A DNA stretch of 64,000 nt from an uncultured Aquimarina sp. (lineage in GTDB: Bacteria; Bacteroidota; Bacteroidia; Flavobacteriales; Flavobacteriaceae). The notes beneath the pieces are model-generated. The model ran no database searches. It was not told the DNA's origin and was given only the letters and a program-made list of their open reading frames with translations. Shown here piece by piece: positions 44,071-53,187 of this stretch (position 1 is the stretch's first letter; each line of letters starts with the position of its first letter). The stretch is from contig CANMSO010000002.1 of the NCBI GenBank assembly GCA_947500545.1, positions 310,001 to 374,000 of the forward strand, in the 5' to 3' direction. Both the position numbers and the translations under genes were made by a program.

Positions 44071-45513
44071 ATGAGAATTAAAATCTTAACTTTATTTATT
44101 GCAGTTTTTGGAGTTTTGGGGACTCAGGCGCAAGAAAAGAAATGGACATTGCGCGAATGCGTAGAACATGCTTTAGAGAATAATATTACCATTAAACAAT
44201 CTGCTCTGGATATTGAGGCTGCAGATATTGGTAGATCAGATGCAATAGGGAACTTTTTACCTACATTAAATGCTTCTGGTTCTAATTTTTGGAGTTCAGG
44301 ATTGAGTCCAGATCCAATTACAGGTACAAATAGAACATTAACTTTCCGAAGTTCTTCATACCGAGTAGATGTTGGCGTAACTTTGTTCAATGGACTTAGA
44401 AATATAAGACAGTTTCAAAGAGCAAAACTTAATCAGTTATTAAGTCAATATAATCTGGGTAAATCCAAAGATGATATTGCATTATTTGTTGCAAACAGTT
44501 ATTTACAGGTGTTATTGAATAGAGAATCCCTAAAAGTAATAGAGAAGCAACATGAGATTACTTTGGAACAACTAAAGAGAACCAAAGATCTTGTTGATGC
44601 TGGTGTTTTGCCTCAAGGAGACCTCCTTGAGATAGAAGCTACTTCTGCCGATGAATTAACACGAATAGTACAAGCAGAAAATGCAGTACAAATATCTTTA
44701 ATTGGGTTAGCACAAACATTGCTAATCAAGAATTATGAGGATTTTGATATTGCAGAGCAGGAGTATTTGGTTCCTGGAGCAGAAATGTTAAGTCAACCAA
44801 TAGATCAGGTAATTGCCAAAGCCAGAGAGGCTAGGTACGAAGTGCAAATTGCCGAGCAAAATAAATTAATAGCAGAAAAAGATTTACAAATATCAAGAGG
44901 AGCTTATTATCCTACATTATCAGGAGGCTTCAATTATAATACCAGAGAGTCAGGTGCAAGTGCATTTGTTCCAGGAAGTATAGATCCTGATAACCCTACA
45001 CGTGCAATAGGTTTTGTAGAAGGAACAAATGAAGTAGTTGTAACCCCTAGATTTCTTAATGATCAAGAGATTAGTCCAGATTCTTTTGTAAAACAATTAT
45101 ATACTAATGATGGGATATCCTACGGGCTTTCTGTTTCTGTTCCTGTTTTTAATGGTTTTTCTGCTAAGAATAATGTTAAGAGAAGCAAGATTAATGTTGA
45201 AAGAGCCGAGTTTCAGTTAGAACAAGCAGAATTAGATTTAGATAGTAATGTGTATCAAGCGTATTTAGATGCCAAGGGAGCAGCAGAAGCATATGAAGCA
45301 GCTTTGGTATCTGTTAAAGCTCAAGAAAGAGCATATGAATATGCTAAAGATCGTTATGATGTAGGGCTTACAAATGCATTTGATTTTAGTCAGTCAAAGT
45401 TTAGATTAGAAAACGCCCAGAGTCAAGAGGTGCAAAATAAATTTGATTATATATTTAAGCTAAAAGTGTTAGAACTTTATTTCGGAATAAAGATCGCAGA
45501 CATAAAATTATAA
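44071..45513 (+). CDS. TolC family outer-membrane efflux protein
   Basis: Outer-membrane channel of the export system, 480 residues from ATG 44071 (MRIKILTLFIAVFG), which begins a normal signal peptide ending near TQAQ. The in-frame ATG at 43987 is inside the hairpin just upstream and is rejected as start. Two repeats of the TolC fold are visible: WTLRECVEHALENN, SVSVPVFNGFSAKNNVKRSKIN and a coiled-coil-rich region with ANSYLQVLLNRESLKVIE. It lies between the two adaptor genes. Confidence 0.94.
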   Translation: MRIKILTLFIAVFGVLGTQAQEKKWTLRECVEHALENNITIKQSALDIEAADIGRSDAIGNFLPTLNASGSNFWSSGLSPDPITGTNRTLTFRSSSYRVDVGVTLFNGLRNIRQFQRAKLNQLLSQYNLGKSKDDIALFVANSYLQVLLNRESLKVIEKQHEITLEQLKRTKDLVDAGVLPQGDLLEIEATSADELTRIVQAENAVQISLIGLAQTLLIKNYEDFDIAEQEYLVPGAEMLSQPIDQVIAKAREARYEVQIAEQNKLIAEKDLQISRGAYYPTLSGGFNYNTRESGASAFVPGSIDPDNPTRAIGFVEGTNEVVVTPRFLNDQEISPDSFVKQLYTNDGISYGLSVSVPVFNGFSAKNNVKRSKINVERAEFQLEQAELDLDSNVYQAYLDAKGAAEAYEAALVSVKAQERAYEYAKDRYDVGLTNAFDFSQSKFRLENAQSQEVQNKFDYIFKLKVLELYFGIKIADIKL

Positions 45514-45593
45514 ATAAGTAGCCTTTCTGTTTTTTTTGGCTATTATCAAAAAGATTGTAATTTCATATTACAGAATTAATGTTTAGGTAAGTC

Positions 45594-46868
45594 ATGAATA
45601 GAAAAACACTACTTTTTATTTTAGGAATAGTATTACTTTTAATCGTAACCCTTGTTTATGGTAAAAAAGCAGGATGGTTTGGTAAAGATGGAAACTATAA
45701 AGAAGTTTCAATAACACAGATTGAAAAGATTGATATTATTGAAACGGTTTCTGCAACGGGGAAAATTCAACCAGAAGTAGAAGTTAAACTATCTTCAGAG
45801 GTTTCCGGAGAAATTATTTCATTACCTATAAAAGAAGGGCAACAAGTACAAAAAGGAGACCTTCTGGTACGTATAAATCCTGATATAATCCAGTCTGGAT
45901 TGAATAGATCACAAGCTGCACTCGAAAATGTAAGGGCGGGACTTCAACAGGCAGAAGCAAGTCTAAAAGAAGCAAAGTTAAACTACGATCGTAATAAGGG
46001 ATTGTTTGAGAAAGGTGTAATTTCTAAAGCAGAATGGGATGGGGCTGTATCTGCATATGAAGTAGCTGAAGCGGCAAAACAATCTGCTTTCTATAGCGTA
46101 AGAAGTGCTCAAGCTACAGTAAATGAAGCCAAGGATAACTTAAATAGGACTACAATTTACGCTCCTATGAGTGGTACAGTCTCTAAATTATCTGTAGAGT
46201 TAGGTGAACGTGTTGTTGGGACACAACAAATGGCAGGTACAGAGATTGTGCGTGTGGCCAATCTTAACAATATGGAAGTAGAAGTTGATGTAAACGAGAA
46301 TGATATTGTTAAAATTTCTATAGGAGATTCTACAATAGTCGAAGTTGATGCATATCTCAAAAAAGAGTTCAAAGGTTTGGTCACAGAAATAGCAAATTCT
46401 GCAGAGAGCGCTGTAAGCGCAGATCAAGTGACTAACTTTAAAGTCAAAGTGCGTATTGTTGAAGAATCATATAAGGATTTGATAGAAGGAAAGCCAGAAA
46501 ATTACTCTCCGTTTCGCCCGGGAATGACTGCTACAGTTGATGTTATTACTGATAAAAGAGAGAAAGTAATAGGCGTACCAATAAGTGCTATCGTAATAAA
46601 AAATGACACTTCAAATGTACGTAAAACTAATGCGAAAGATAAATTGGCAGATTCTGACAAAAAATTTGAGTGTGTGTTCATTAAAGATGGTGAGACAGCG
46701 AAATTACGAGTTATTGAAACAGGAATCCAGGACGATAGTAATATCGAAATAACAAAAGGCCTAGAGGTCGGCGATGAAGTAATTACGGGGCCTTATAATG
46801 TAGTTACCAAGACACTTAAAACTGGTGATAAAGTAATGTCAGAAACAGAAAAAGAGTCTGATAAATAA
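45594..46868 (+). CDS. Periplasmic adaptor (MacA/HlyD-type membrane fusion protein), second
   Basis: Second membrane fusion protein, 424 residues. One N-terminal helix is at about 4-22, followed by the lipoyl half-motifs KIQPEVEVKLSSEVSGEIISLPIKEG and APMSGTVSKLSVELGE, with a helical hairpin between (about 100-180). The C-terminal portion has a beta-barrel and membrane-proximal domain (GLEVGDEVITGPY). It is more MacA-like than the first adaptor. It sits 80 bases after tolC and is the last gene of the operon; tsaB follows with its own promoter match. Confidence 0.93.
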   Translation: MNRKTLLFILGIVLLLIVTLVYGKKAGWFGKDGNYKEVSITQIEKIDIIETVSATGKIQPEVEVKLSSEVSGEIISLPIKEGQQVQKGDLLVRINPDIIQSGLNRSQAALENVRAGLQQAEASLKEAKLNYDRNKGLFEKGVISKAEWDGAVSAYEVAEAAKQSAFYSVRSAQATVNEAKDNLNRTTIYAPMSGTVSKLSVELGERVVGTQQMAGTEIVRVANLNNMEVEVDVNENDIVKISIGDSTIVEVDAYLKKEFKGLVTEIANSAESAVSADQVTNFKVKVRIVEESYKDLIEGKPENYSPFRPGMTATVDVITDKREKVIGVPISAIVIKNDTSNVRKTNAKDKLADSDKKFECVFIKDGETAKLRVIETGIQDDSNIEITKGLEVGDEVITGPYNVVTKTLKTGDKVMSETEKESDK

Positions 46869-46883
46869 TTTATCTATTTAGGT

Positions 46884-46891
46884 TATCTTTG
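46884..46891 (+). promoter_or_regulatory. Putative promoter -7 element for tsaB
   Basis: TATCTTTG matches TAnnTTTG, 16 bases before the tsaB ATG, implying a very short leader. No clear -33 TTG. Confidence 0.45.
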
Positions 46892-46907
46892 CCTAAATTT
46901 TTCATAA

Positions 46908-47573
46908 ATGACCTATATTCTTTGTATTGAAACTTCAACAACAAATTGTTCTGTTGCTTTAGCTCAGGATGATAAAGTGATTGTCTTAGAGGAAGATTAC
47001 GATACAAAATATTCTCATGCAGAGAGATTGCATAATTTTATAGATAAAGCTGTGAAAAAAGCAGGGTTATCTTTGCAAGATCTTTCAGCGGTCTCAGTAA
47101 GTAAGGGCCCAGGATCATATACTGGATTAAGAATAGGCGTGTCTGCTGCTAAAGGATTATGTTATGCACTAGATATACCATTAATTTCTGTGCCTACGTT
47201 AAATTCACTTGCTTTGCAAATAACGGAATCTAAGGAGAATGATTATATAATTCCTATGATCGATGCCCGAAGAATGGAAGTGTATTCTGCAGTTTTTTCT
47301 AGTTCATACAAGGAAATAAGAGAAACCAAAGCCGAGATTTTGGATGAAACTTCATTTTCTGATCTTTTACAAAAAGGCAAAGTATATTTTATAGGTAATG
47401 GAGTAGCAAAGTTTTCTGAAATTTGTAAAAATAATAATGCAATTTTTATCCAAAATAAATTGCCATCTGCAAATGAGATGGCAATACATAGCTTTTCTAA
47501 GTTCGTAAAAAAGGATTTCGAAGATGTTAGTTATTTTGAACCCTATTACTTAAAAGATTTTGTGACTGGTTAG
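46908..47573 (+). CDS. tsaB: tRNA threonylcarbamoyladenosine synthesis protein TsaB
   Basis: Partner of TsaD and TsaE in making the t6A modification at position 37 of ANN-decoding tRNAs. The N-terminus ILCIETSTTNCSVAL and the motif SKGPGSYTGLRIGVSAAKGL are diagnostic of the ASKHA-fold TsaB family. Length 221 residues is usual. Its last 47 bases overlap the 3' end of the convergent gene on the minus strand. The other t6A genes are not in the window. Confidence 0.96.
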   Translation: MTYILCIETSTTNCSVALAQDDKVIVLEEDYDTKYSHAERLHNFIDKAVKKAGLSLQDLSAVSVSKGPGSYTGLRIGVSAAKGLCYALDIPLISVPTLNSLALQITESKENDYIIPMIDARRMEVYSAVFSSSYKEIRETKAEILDETSFSDLLQKGKVYFIGNGVAKFSEICKNNNAIFIQNKLPSANEMAIHSFSKFVKKDFEDVSYFEPYYLKDFVTG

Positions 47574-48231
47574 TGTCCATGTTTTTTAGTGCTTTATATT
47601 TGGCAACTAATCTTACCAAATCTTCTTCTTTTTTTAGACGAATCTTTTCTTTTTTGATATATTCTTTTATTTCTTCTTCTTTGTCAGAAAATGTTGATAA
47701 TATACCTTTTTTGCTCATTGGGAGCTCTAAAATTTCTCCACCTTCTTCCAGGTAAAATTTAGTTTCAGTTTTTATTTTTCCCGTAACGGCACTGCCAGTC
47801 ATTGGATCCATCTCTTTAGGTTCGGTTATATCGAGATCATATTTTTTATACACCCGGTACATATCGTTTAATTCTAAAAGTATGTAATATCCATTTTTTC
47901 TTTTACCATGTTGGTTGTAGAAATTGCAGTAATAATAATACTCATTATTAATCATAGCATACGTAGTAGGAGTTTTAATTACTTCGCGCAATTTACCTCC
48001 TTGTTTGTGTTCTAAGGCGTCAGTATGGATATTGTACCTCAGCTTTGTACTATATGTTCCTGATTTTTCATCAATAACATTAGCTTCTTGGTATTCCTTA
48101 TTAATATAAATAGAACCTGCAAATTTTTCTAGTTCAACCATCCTTTTTGAAGGGTTTCCTATTGATTGTGAAAATTGAGCAGATGAAACTGAGGCGGTCA
48201 AAAAAACAAATATATGTAGGATATTTCTCAT
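47527..48231 (-). CDS. Secreted protein of unknown function, tandem paralogue A
   Basis: 234-residue protein with a signal peptide (about 1-18, cleavage near SSA-Q). I do not recognise the family. It is a clear paralogue of the next minus-strand gene (48518-49222): shared blocks include NVIDEKSGTY/SVIDEKTGTF, NIHTDALEHKQG/NIFTDALEHSQG, YYYCNFYNQHGKRKNGYYILLELND and a C-terminal Lys/Glu-rich helix KKEKIRLKKEEDLVRLVAKYKALK. The body looks beta-rich with a helical end. The 3' end overlaps tsaB by 47 bases on the opposite strand. A chaperone-like or surface role is possible but unsupported. Confidence 0.8.
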   Translation of the reverse strand: MRNILHIFVFLTASVSSAQFSQSIGNPSKRMVELEKFAGSIYINKEYQEANVIDEKSGTYSTKLRYNIHTDALEHKQGGKLREVIKTPTTYAMINNEYYYYCNFYNQHGKRKNGYYILLELNDMYRVYKKYDLDITEPKEMDPMTGSAVTGKIKTETKFYLEEGGEILELPMSKKGILSTFSDKEEEIKEYIKKEKIRLKKEEDLVRLVAKYKALKNMDTNQSQNLLSNRVQNN

Positions 48232-48517
48232 AATGTTTTGGAGTTTAACAGTAACAATATAGTTAAATATTCGATAAAATGCAAAAAAATAAGTTTTAAT
48301 GCATTTCTGTAATAGAAGGATGTAGCTATTTTATGCTTTATAATAGCAATACACTGTTCCCTTTTAAGTACGATTATCAATACAGTGAACCGCAAAGAAT
48401 TGCTTTGGATGAGACATACGATTTTAATTGCCTGTTTATGTTTGGTGCATAAAAAAACCACCTTGTAGGTGGTTTTTATAAATTGTGATAGTTTTTTAAC
48501 TATTATACCTATTTCTA
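48232..48517. other. Intergenic region between the two paralogues
   Basis: This 286-base gap holds the strong hairpin at 48453-48477 serving the upstream paralogue, and about 220 bases of AT-rich DNA in which I find no clear promoter or gene. A 77-residue open frame on the minus strand has no recognisable features. Confidence 0.5.
48453..48477 (-). terminator. Rho-independent terminator after paralogue B
   Basis: Perfect 11-bp stem (aaaaaccacct / aggtggttttt) with a three-base loop. A/T runs on both sides allow use in both directions; on the minus strand it lies 40 bases after the paralogue B stop. Confidence 0.85.
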
Positions 48518-49222
48518 TTAGTTACGGCCTCCTCGACGACTGCTTAAAAGGCTTTGCGAAGGAGTGTTATCAGAACTTTTAAGAGCATTATATCGTGCCA
48601 CAAGTCTAATTAGGTCTTCTTCTTTTTTCAAACGAATTTTCTCGTTTTTAAAATATTCTTTTAGCTCATTTTCCTTATCACTAAATGCTGCAAGCATATC
48701 TTTTTTACTCATTGGTAACTCCATAATCATTCCCGCCTCTTCAAGATAGTATGTTGTAAGCATTCTAAGCTCTCCAGGTTCAGAAATTTGAGTTAATGTG
48801 TTTTTTGATGGTTCTTTTATATCAAGAGTAAACCTTTTATAAATTCGATATTTATCATTTAACTCTACTAAAACATAGTACCCATCTCTCTTAAGTCCTC
48901 TTTGATTTTTGAAATCACAATAGTAAAAATAATCTCCGTCAATTCTGGCATGAACTGTTGGGCTTTTCTGAATTTCATATAATTTTGAACCTTGACTGTG
49001 CTCTAAAGCATCTGTAAAAATATTGTACTTTAATTTAACGTCAAAAGTTCCCGTTTTTTCATCAATAACACTCGATTCTTTATATCGGGCTTTTAAATAT
49101 AATGATCCATCGTACTCATCAAAAGTACTAACTCTTTCAACAGATTTTAGTAAAATTCTAGGCAATTGAGCGAATAGGGAAGGAGAACCTATTAAAAATA
49201 ATATAAGTAGTATTTTTCTCAT
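48518..49222 (-). CDS. Secreted protein of unknown function, tandem paralogue B
   Basis: 234 residues, same length as its neighbour, with a signal peptide (about 1-18, MRKILLILFLIGSPSLFA). Shared blocks with paralogue A: SVIDEKTGTFDVKLKYNIFTDALEHSQGSKL, YYVLVELNDKYRIYKRF, FYLEEAG-type and the C-terminal helix IRLKKEEDLIRLVARYNALK. The last residues here are Arg/Gly-rich (SSRRGGRN). No cysteine pair, metal motif or sorting domain is visible. A terminator after it separates the two copies, so they can be expressed independently. Confidence 0.8.
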   Translation of the reverse strand: MRKILLILFLIGSPSLFAQLPRILLKSVERVSTFDEYDGSLYLKARYKESSVIDEKTGTFDVKLKYNIFTDALEHSQGSKLYEIQKSPTVHARIDGDYFYYCDFKNQRGLKRDGYYVLVELNDKYRIYKRFTLDIKEPSKNTLTQISEPGELRMLTTYYLEEAGMIMELPMSKKDMLAAFSDKENELKEYFKNEKIRLKKEEDLIRLVARYNALKSSDNTPSQSLLSSRRGGRN

Positions 49223-49521
49223 GTTTCTATCGATTTAGGTGAGGTAAAGTTAAATAAACATCGGTTTAAATACAATGAAATGAAAATTTTACGATTATTT
49301 TTGCTAATTCTTCAACATAATTACACGAACTATTTGATTATTACGAATAAAAATAGCTTTTTAACATAAAATCCACATAATTTTATTGTGGTAAAACCGT
49401 AATTTTTGTAAGATTATGCCTACTCAAACGTTATAATAGGCAAGATTATCGGATTTAAAATATCCATGAGAAGTGAGTTTTAACGATATTTTTTTTGAAT
49501 TATAATAACTTTTTCTATGAT
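49223..49521. other. AT-rich intergenic region, no gene seen
   Basis: 299 bases between the start of paralogue B and the 3' end of the DUF255 gene. A plus-strand TATTTTTG (49296-49303) matches the -7 consensus but faces no plus-strand gene. Weak inverted repeats (ccaca/tgtgg near 49373-49391; gccta/taggc near 49418-49443) are present. I see no terminator or convincing RNA. Confidence 0.4.
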
Positions 49522-51630
49522 TTAATTCTCTGATAGTAATATTTTGACAGCTTCATCAGTATTTTCTACAGGATATTTACATGCACTGTTTACACATACA
49601 TAAATCAATGTTTTATCTAGAACAAATCGATGTTTTAATAATGGTCTATTAGAGTCAACTGTACTTCCTGCTAATAACTTGTTGGGGATGTAGATTTTAT
49701 TGAATTCACTAAGTTTATTTACTACTTGATCACCAACGATAACAATTTCATAAAAGTCGTAAGAAAAATTAAGCATTAAATCCAACCAATTAGAATATCC
49801 CGAAGCATAAGATGCTATTTGGGGTTTTATAGTATGTAACATCTGTTCACTTATATTTTTATATCTGGATTCATTGTAATAATGAGATAATAGAAATAAG
49901 TTTTTTCCCATTATAGAATTAGATGCGGGAATTACATTGTCACTTGATTCAATGGTACGAGAAATAAGTTTTGGATCCTGATCAGAAGTGAAATAGAATA
50001 TGTTTTTTTCTTCATCAAAAAAATGATCCAGAGTGTATTCTGTTATTTGTTTTGATAAATCTAGCCATTCATCATTAAATGTATTTTGATAAAGGGTTAT
50101 GAATGCCTCAATAACCGTCGCATAATCCTCAAGATAACCATTTATAGTACTCTTACTATTTTTATAATTGTGAAATAATGAGAAATCAGTTTTAAGTTGT
50201 TTAGTCTTTATAAAGTTTCCGTTTTTAATTGCCGAATCTAAAAAAGTCTTATCCCCAAAAACTCGATAGGCATCCAAATAAGCTTTAAGCATTAACGCAT
50301 TCCATGAAGTTAGTGTTTTATCATCTAATCTTGGTCTGGATCGTTTTTCACGCTGGAGAAGTAATTCTTTTTTCCATAAGGCAACCTTATTAGTTAACTC
50401 ATCATAACTAATATTATTTTTTTCACAAAACTCTACATCACTGCGTTTTCTAATTAAAACATAGTTTTCTTTTTCCCAAAAACCATAGGAATTAACATTA
50501 TAGTAATCTGAAAAGAGGTCATAATCTTTATCCAGAAGTCTTTTAAGTTCTTCTTTTGTCCATACATAATAAGCTCCTTCTTCTAATTCGCCATTCTTGG
50601 TGGTGCTATCAGCATCTAAAGACGAATAAAACGCGCCTTCATTATTTGTAAGTTCTCTAGAAACAAAATTTAGTGTTTCGTATACCACATCCTTGTACCA
50701 AGGATCTTTTGTGATCAGGTATGCGTCAGAATATAAGCTTACCAATTGAGCATTGTCATAAAGCATTTTTTCAAAATGAGGTACGTGCCATTTTCCATCT
50801 GTAGAATATCTTGAGAATCCACCACCAATATGATCATATACTCCGCCATAAGATATTTGCGTTAATGTGTTTTTTACGTAGTCTAATAGTGCTTTATCTT
50901 TGGATTGATGAGCGTATCTGAGTAGGAATTGATAATTATTGGGCATCATAAATTTTGGAACTCGTTTTGTTCCTCCTTTCTGGTGGTCAAAATGTTGGCT
51001 CCATTCTTTTACAGCTGAAGCGATAAATTCTTTGTTAAAACTTACCTTGTCCGTATTTACTTCAATAATATCAATTGCCTTAATTCCTTCTTCAAGTTTG
51101 TTGGCATACTCCAATAATTTTTCAGGTTGTTTTTCGTATAAATTGGAAATTTGTTTTAGTGCATCCACCCAATTTCCTTTTGGGAAGTATGTGCCTCCCC
51201 AAACAGGTCTTCCGTCTGGCAATACGACTACATTAAGAGGCCAACCACCACTTCCTGTCATTAGTTGTATGGCATTCATATATACTTGGTCTATATCTGG
51301 TCGTTCTTCTCGGTCTACTTTTATGTTGATATAATTAGTATTCATGATTTCTGCAACTTTGGGGTCTTCGAAACTCTCATGTTCCATTACATGACACCAA
51401 TGACAAGCAGCATATCCTATACTAATAATAATAAGTTTGTTTTCTTTCTTGGCCCGATCTAGGGCTTTTTCCCCCCAAGGCATCCAATTTACGGGGTTAT
51501 GGGCATGCTGTAGTAAATAAGGGCTGGTTTCATGAATTAGTTCATTAGTATATGTGTGTTCCATTGGTGGTTGATTTTGACTCGTACAAGAAGAAGTTAT
51601 AATTAATATGACTATGAACCAATATTTCAC
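49522..51630 (-). CDS. DUF255/YyaL-type thioredoxin-domain lipoprotein
   Basis: 702-residue protein of the DUF255 (spermatogenesis-associated protein 20-like, YyaL) family. A lipoprotein signal ends with lipobox TSSC (Cys 15), so this copy is exported. The thioredoxin-like domain begins [21 protein letters not shown] and has CHWC at 76-79 in [18 protein letters not shown]. The remainder is an alpha/alpha toroid like glycosidase or cellobiose epimerase folds ([28 protein letters not shown]). The family is widespread but of uncertain function. Its start is only 32 bases from the dodecin terminator. Confidence 0.9.
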   Translation of the reverse strand: MKYWFIVILIITSSCTSQNQPPMEHTYTNELIHETSPYLLQHAHNPVNWMPWGEKALDRAKKENKLIIISIGYAACHWCHVMEHESFEDPKVAEIMNTNYINIKVDREERPDIDQVYMNAIQLMTGSGGWPLNVVVLPDGRPVWGGTYFPKGNWVDALKQISNLYEKQPEKLLEYANKLEEGIKAIDIIEVNTDKVSFNKEFIASAVKEWSQHFDHQKGGTKRVPKFMMPNNYQFLLRYAHQSKDKALLDYVKNTLTQISYGGVYDHIGGGFSRYSTDGKWHVPHFEKMLYDNAQLVSLYSDAYLITKDPWYKDVVYETLNFVSRELTNNEGAFYSSLDADSTTKNGELEEGAYYVWTKEELKRLLDKDYDLFSDYYNVNSYGFWEKENYVLIRKRSDVEFCEKNNISYDELTNKVALWKKELLLQREKRSRPRLDDKTLTSWNALMLKAYLDAYRVFGDKTFLDSAIKNGNFIKTKQLKTDFSLFHNYKNSKSTINGYLEDYATVIEAFITLYQNTFNDEWLDLSKQITEYTLDHFFDEEKNIFYFTSDQDPKLISRTIESSDNVIPASNSIMGKNLFLLSHYYNESRYKNISEQMLHTIKPQIASYASGYSNWLDLMLNFSYDFYEIVIVGDQVVNKLSEFNKIYIPNKLLAGSTVDSNRPLLKHRFVLDKTLIYVCVNSACKYPVENTDEAVKILLSEN

Positions 51631-51661
51631 TTTGTTAGGTTTTAATATTATCTAAAAATAT

Positions 51662-51694
51662 AAAAAGCATCTTAATTTACTTAAGATGCTTTTA
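51662..51694 (-). terminator. Rho-independent terminator after the dodecin gene
   Basis: A 13-bp stem (aaaagcatcttaa / ttaagatgctttt) with a five-base loop and a T run on the minus strand, 20 bases after the dodecin stop. Confidence 0.85.
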
Positions 51695-51713
51695 AATAGA
51701 TGTAATAATTTTT

Positions 51714-51914
51714 TTAATCAATCTGAAAAGAAATTTTAAGGTTTACCCTAAATTCAGCTACCTCATTATCTTTAACTGTAACTTTTTGATCTGATACCCA
51801 AGCAGACTTAATGTTTTTAACTGTTTTTCCAGCTTGTTTTATGCCTTTCTTGGTAGCATCATCCCAACCTTTTTCAGAACTTGCTATTACTTCAATAGTT
51901 TTAATAATTGCCAT
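51714..51914 (-). CDS. Dodecin family flavin-binding protein
   Basis: 66-residue protein that forms dodecameric shells storing flavin or related cofactors. The sequence MAIIKTIEVIASSEKGWDDATKKGIKQA, then NIKSAWVSDQKVTVKDNEVAEFRVNLKISFQ follows the family beta-alpha-beta-beta plan; the conserved Trp in AWVSD stacks on flavin. Length is standard. It is bounded by its own terminator and appears monocistronic. Confidence 0.93.
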   Translation of the reverse strand: MAIIKTIEVIASSEKGWDDATKKGIKQAGKTVKNIKSAWVSDQKVTVKDNEVAEFRVNLKISFQID

Positions 51915-52038
51915 TTTGTGATTTTTTAAGTTAAAATTTAAAAGAATCTCTAAGATACGAGATACTTCAGTCTTTTTGAAATAAAAACGGCTAATATTTT
52001 AACACTTTTTTCGGTGTAATTAACTTTTTTTCGTTGAA

Positions 52039-52944
52039 CTACCCATTAATGGCTTCTACAGTCGCTACTTTATCTTTTAACATCTCTTTTAACATATTTT
52101 CAATACCATTTTTTAAAGTAAAAGTAGAGGACGGACATCCACTACAGGCGCCTTGTAAAATTACCTTTACAGCTTTACTTTCTGGGTCATAAGAATCAAA
52201 TAATATGTTTCCACCATCACTGGCAACTGCAGGTTTTATATATTCTTCAATGATATTTACAATATCTTTAGAAACATCATCAAGTTTCTCAAAATCATCA
52301 TCGGCCTGTTTTTCTACCTCGCGTTTAACTACAGCAGCATTGGCAGATAAAACCTCTTTGCCTTGTTCAAGATAACCACGTAAGAACTCTCTTATTTCTA
52401 GGGTAATATCATTCCAATCAGCCATGTCGTATTTGCTGATAGAAATATAGTTTTCATCTATGTATACTTCTTTTACAAAAGGAAAATGAAACAACTCTTG
52501 CACCAGGGGTGCTTCTTTAGAATCATCTATATTTTTAAATTCATGCCCAGTAGTTACCAATTTTTTATTGGCAACAAATTTTAGTACTGCTGGATTGGGA
52601 GTGCTTTCAGCATAAATAGTAATAGGAACCTTTTTGCCAGTTTCAGATTCGATAATTATGGGCTGTCCACTGTTAAGGTAATTTTTAATCTGCTCTGCAA
52701 CTTCCTCCTGTACATCTTTCCATTCTACAATATCATATTTGTCAATTGCAACAAAATTCTGAGCGATAAATACCCTTTTTACAAAAGGTAAATAAAATAA
52801 TTGTTGCGCTAAAGGTGAGTTCTTGGCCTGATCTATATTTTCAAATTCATAACTTGTATGTTGAGTCAAGAAGTAATTAGCTTCAAATTTGGTAATGCCA
52901 GGATTTGAAGTAGGCTCTATCTTTATTTCAAAATTCTTTTCCAT
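52039..52944 (-). CDS. NifU-type iron-sulfur scaffold/carrier with two Nfu N-terminal domains
   Basis: 301-residue Nfu-type protein that carries iron-sulfur clusters to client enzymes. The C-terminal NifU domain holds the cluster motif CSGC in GACSGCPSSTFTLKNGIE. Upstream are two copies of the Nfu N-terminal domain, at about residues 1-85 and 107-190: compare SNPGITKFEANYFL and PFVKRVFIAQNFVAI with TPNPAVLKFVANKKL and PFVKEVYIDENYISI. Most Nfu proteins have one such domain. A linker of about 30 residues joins them to the scaffold domain. A TAnnTTTG match lies 5 bases before the start, leaving almost no leader. Confidence 0.92.
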   Translation of the reverse strand: MEKNFEIKIEPTSNPGITKFEANYFLTQHTSYEFENIDQAKNSPLAQQLFYLPFVKRVFIAQNFVAIDKYDIVEWKDVQEEVAEQIKNYLNSGQPIIIESETGKKVPITIYAESTPNPAVLKFVANKKLVTTGHEFKNIDDSKEAPLVQELFHFPFVKEVYIDENYISISKYDMADWNDITLEIREFLRGYLEQGKEVLSANAAVVKREVEKQADDDFEKLDDVSKDIVNIIEEYIKPAVASDGGNILFDSYDPESKAVKVILQGACSGCPSSTFTLKNGIENMLKEMLKDKVATVEAING

Positions 52945-52948
52945 GTGG

Positions 52949-52956
52949 CAAATTTA
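52949..52956 (-). promoter_or_regulatory. Putative -7 element immediately upstream of the nifU-like gene
   Basis: On the minus strand TAAATTTG matches TAnnTTTG only 5 bases before the ATG. If real, the transcript would start at or just inside the annotated start codon. No -33 TTG, so this may be chance. Confidence 0.3.
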
Positions 52957-53056
52957 CTAAAAAGCTACTCGATATCGAATAGCTTTATGGGATACTAACA
53001 TTTTTTAACTAATTCTACTAAAAAAGGGTAAAGTCTTAGTTTCTGACAAAAATTTA

Positions 53057-53064
53057 TATCTTTG
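53057..53064 (+). promoter_or_regulatory. Putative promoter -7 element for the PorP/SprF gene
   Basis: TATCTTTG matches TAnnTTTG, 123 bases before the ATG at 53188, implying a long leader. No clear -33 TTG. Confidence 0.45.
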
Positions 53065-53187
53065 AGACTGTCATTTAATAATAATATATTTTAAAACTAA
53101 TTAGTGAAGCCCCACAATATAAACTGTTTTTAATAGTTTACATTAAATTCACAAATTCTATTTAGCCCCATAAAAGATAGAGCCACG

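Noticed and set aside
48228..48461. 77-residue minus-strand open frame between the paralogues
   Set aside because: It abuts the start of paralogue A, has mixed hydrophobic composition with no signal or domain, and ends in the terminator region.
49296..49303. Plus-strand TATTTTTG promoter-like element
   Set aside because: No plus-strand gene or terminator follows, so it is probably a chance match in AT-rich DNA.
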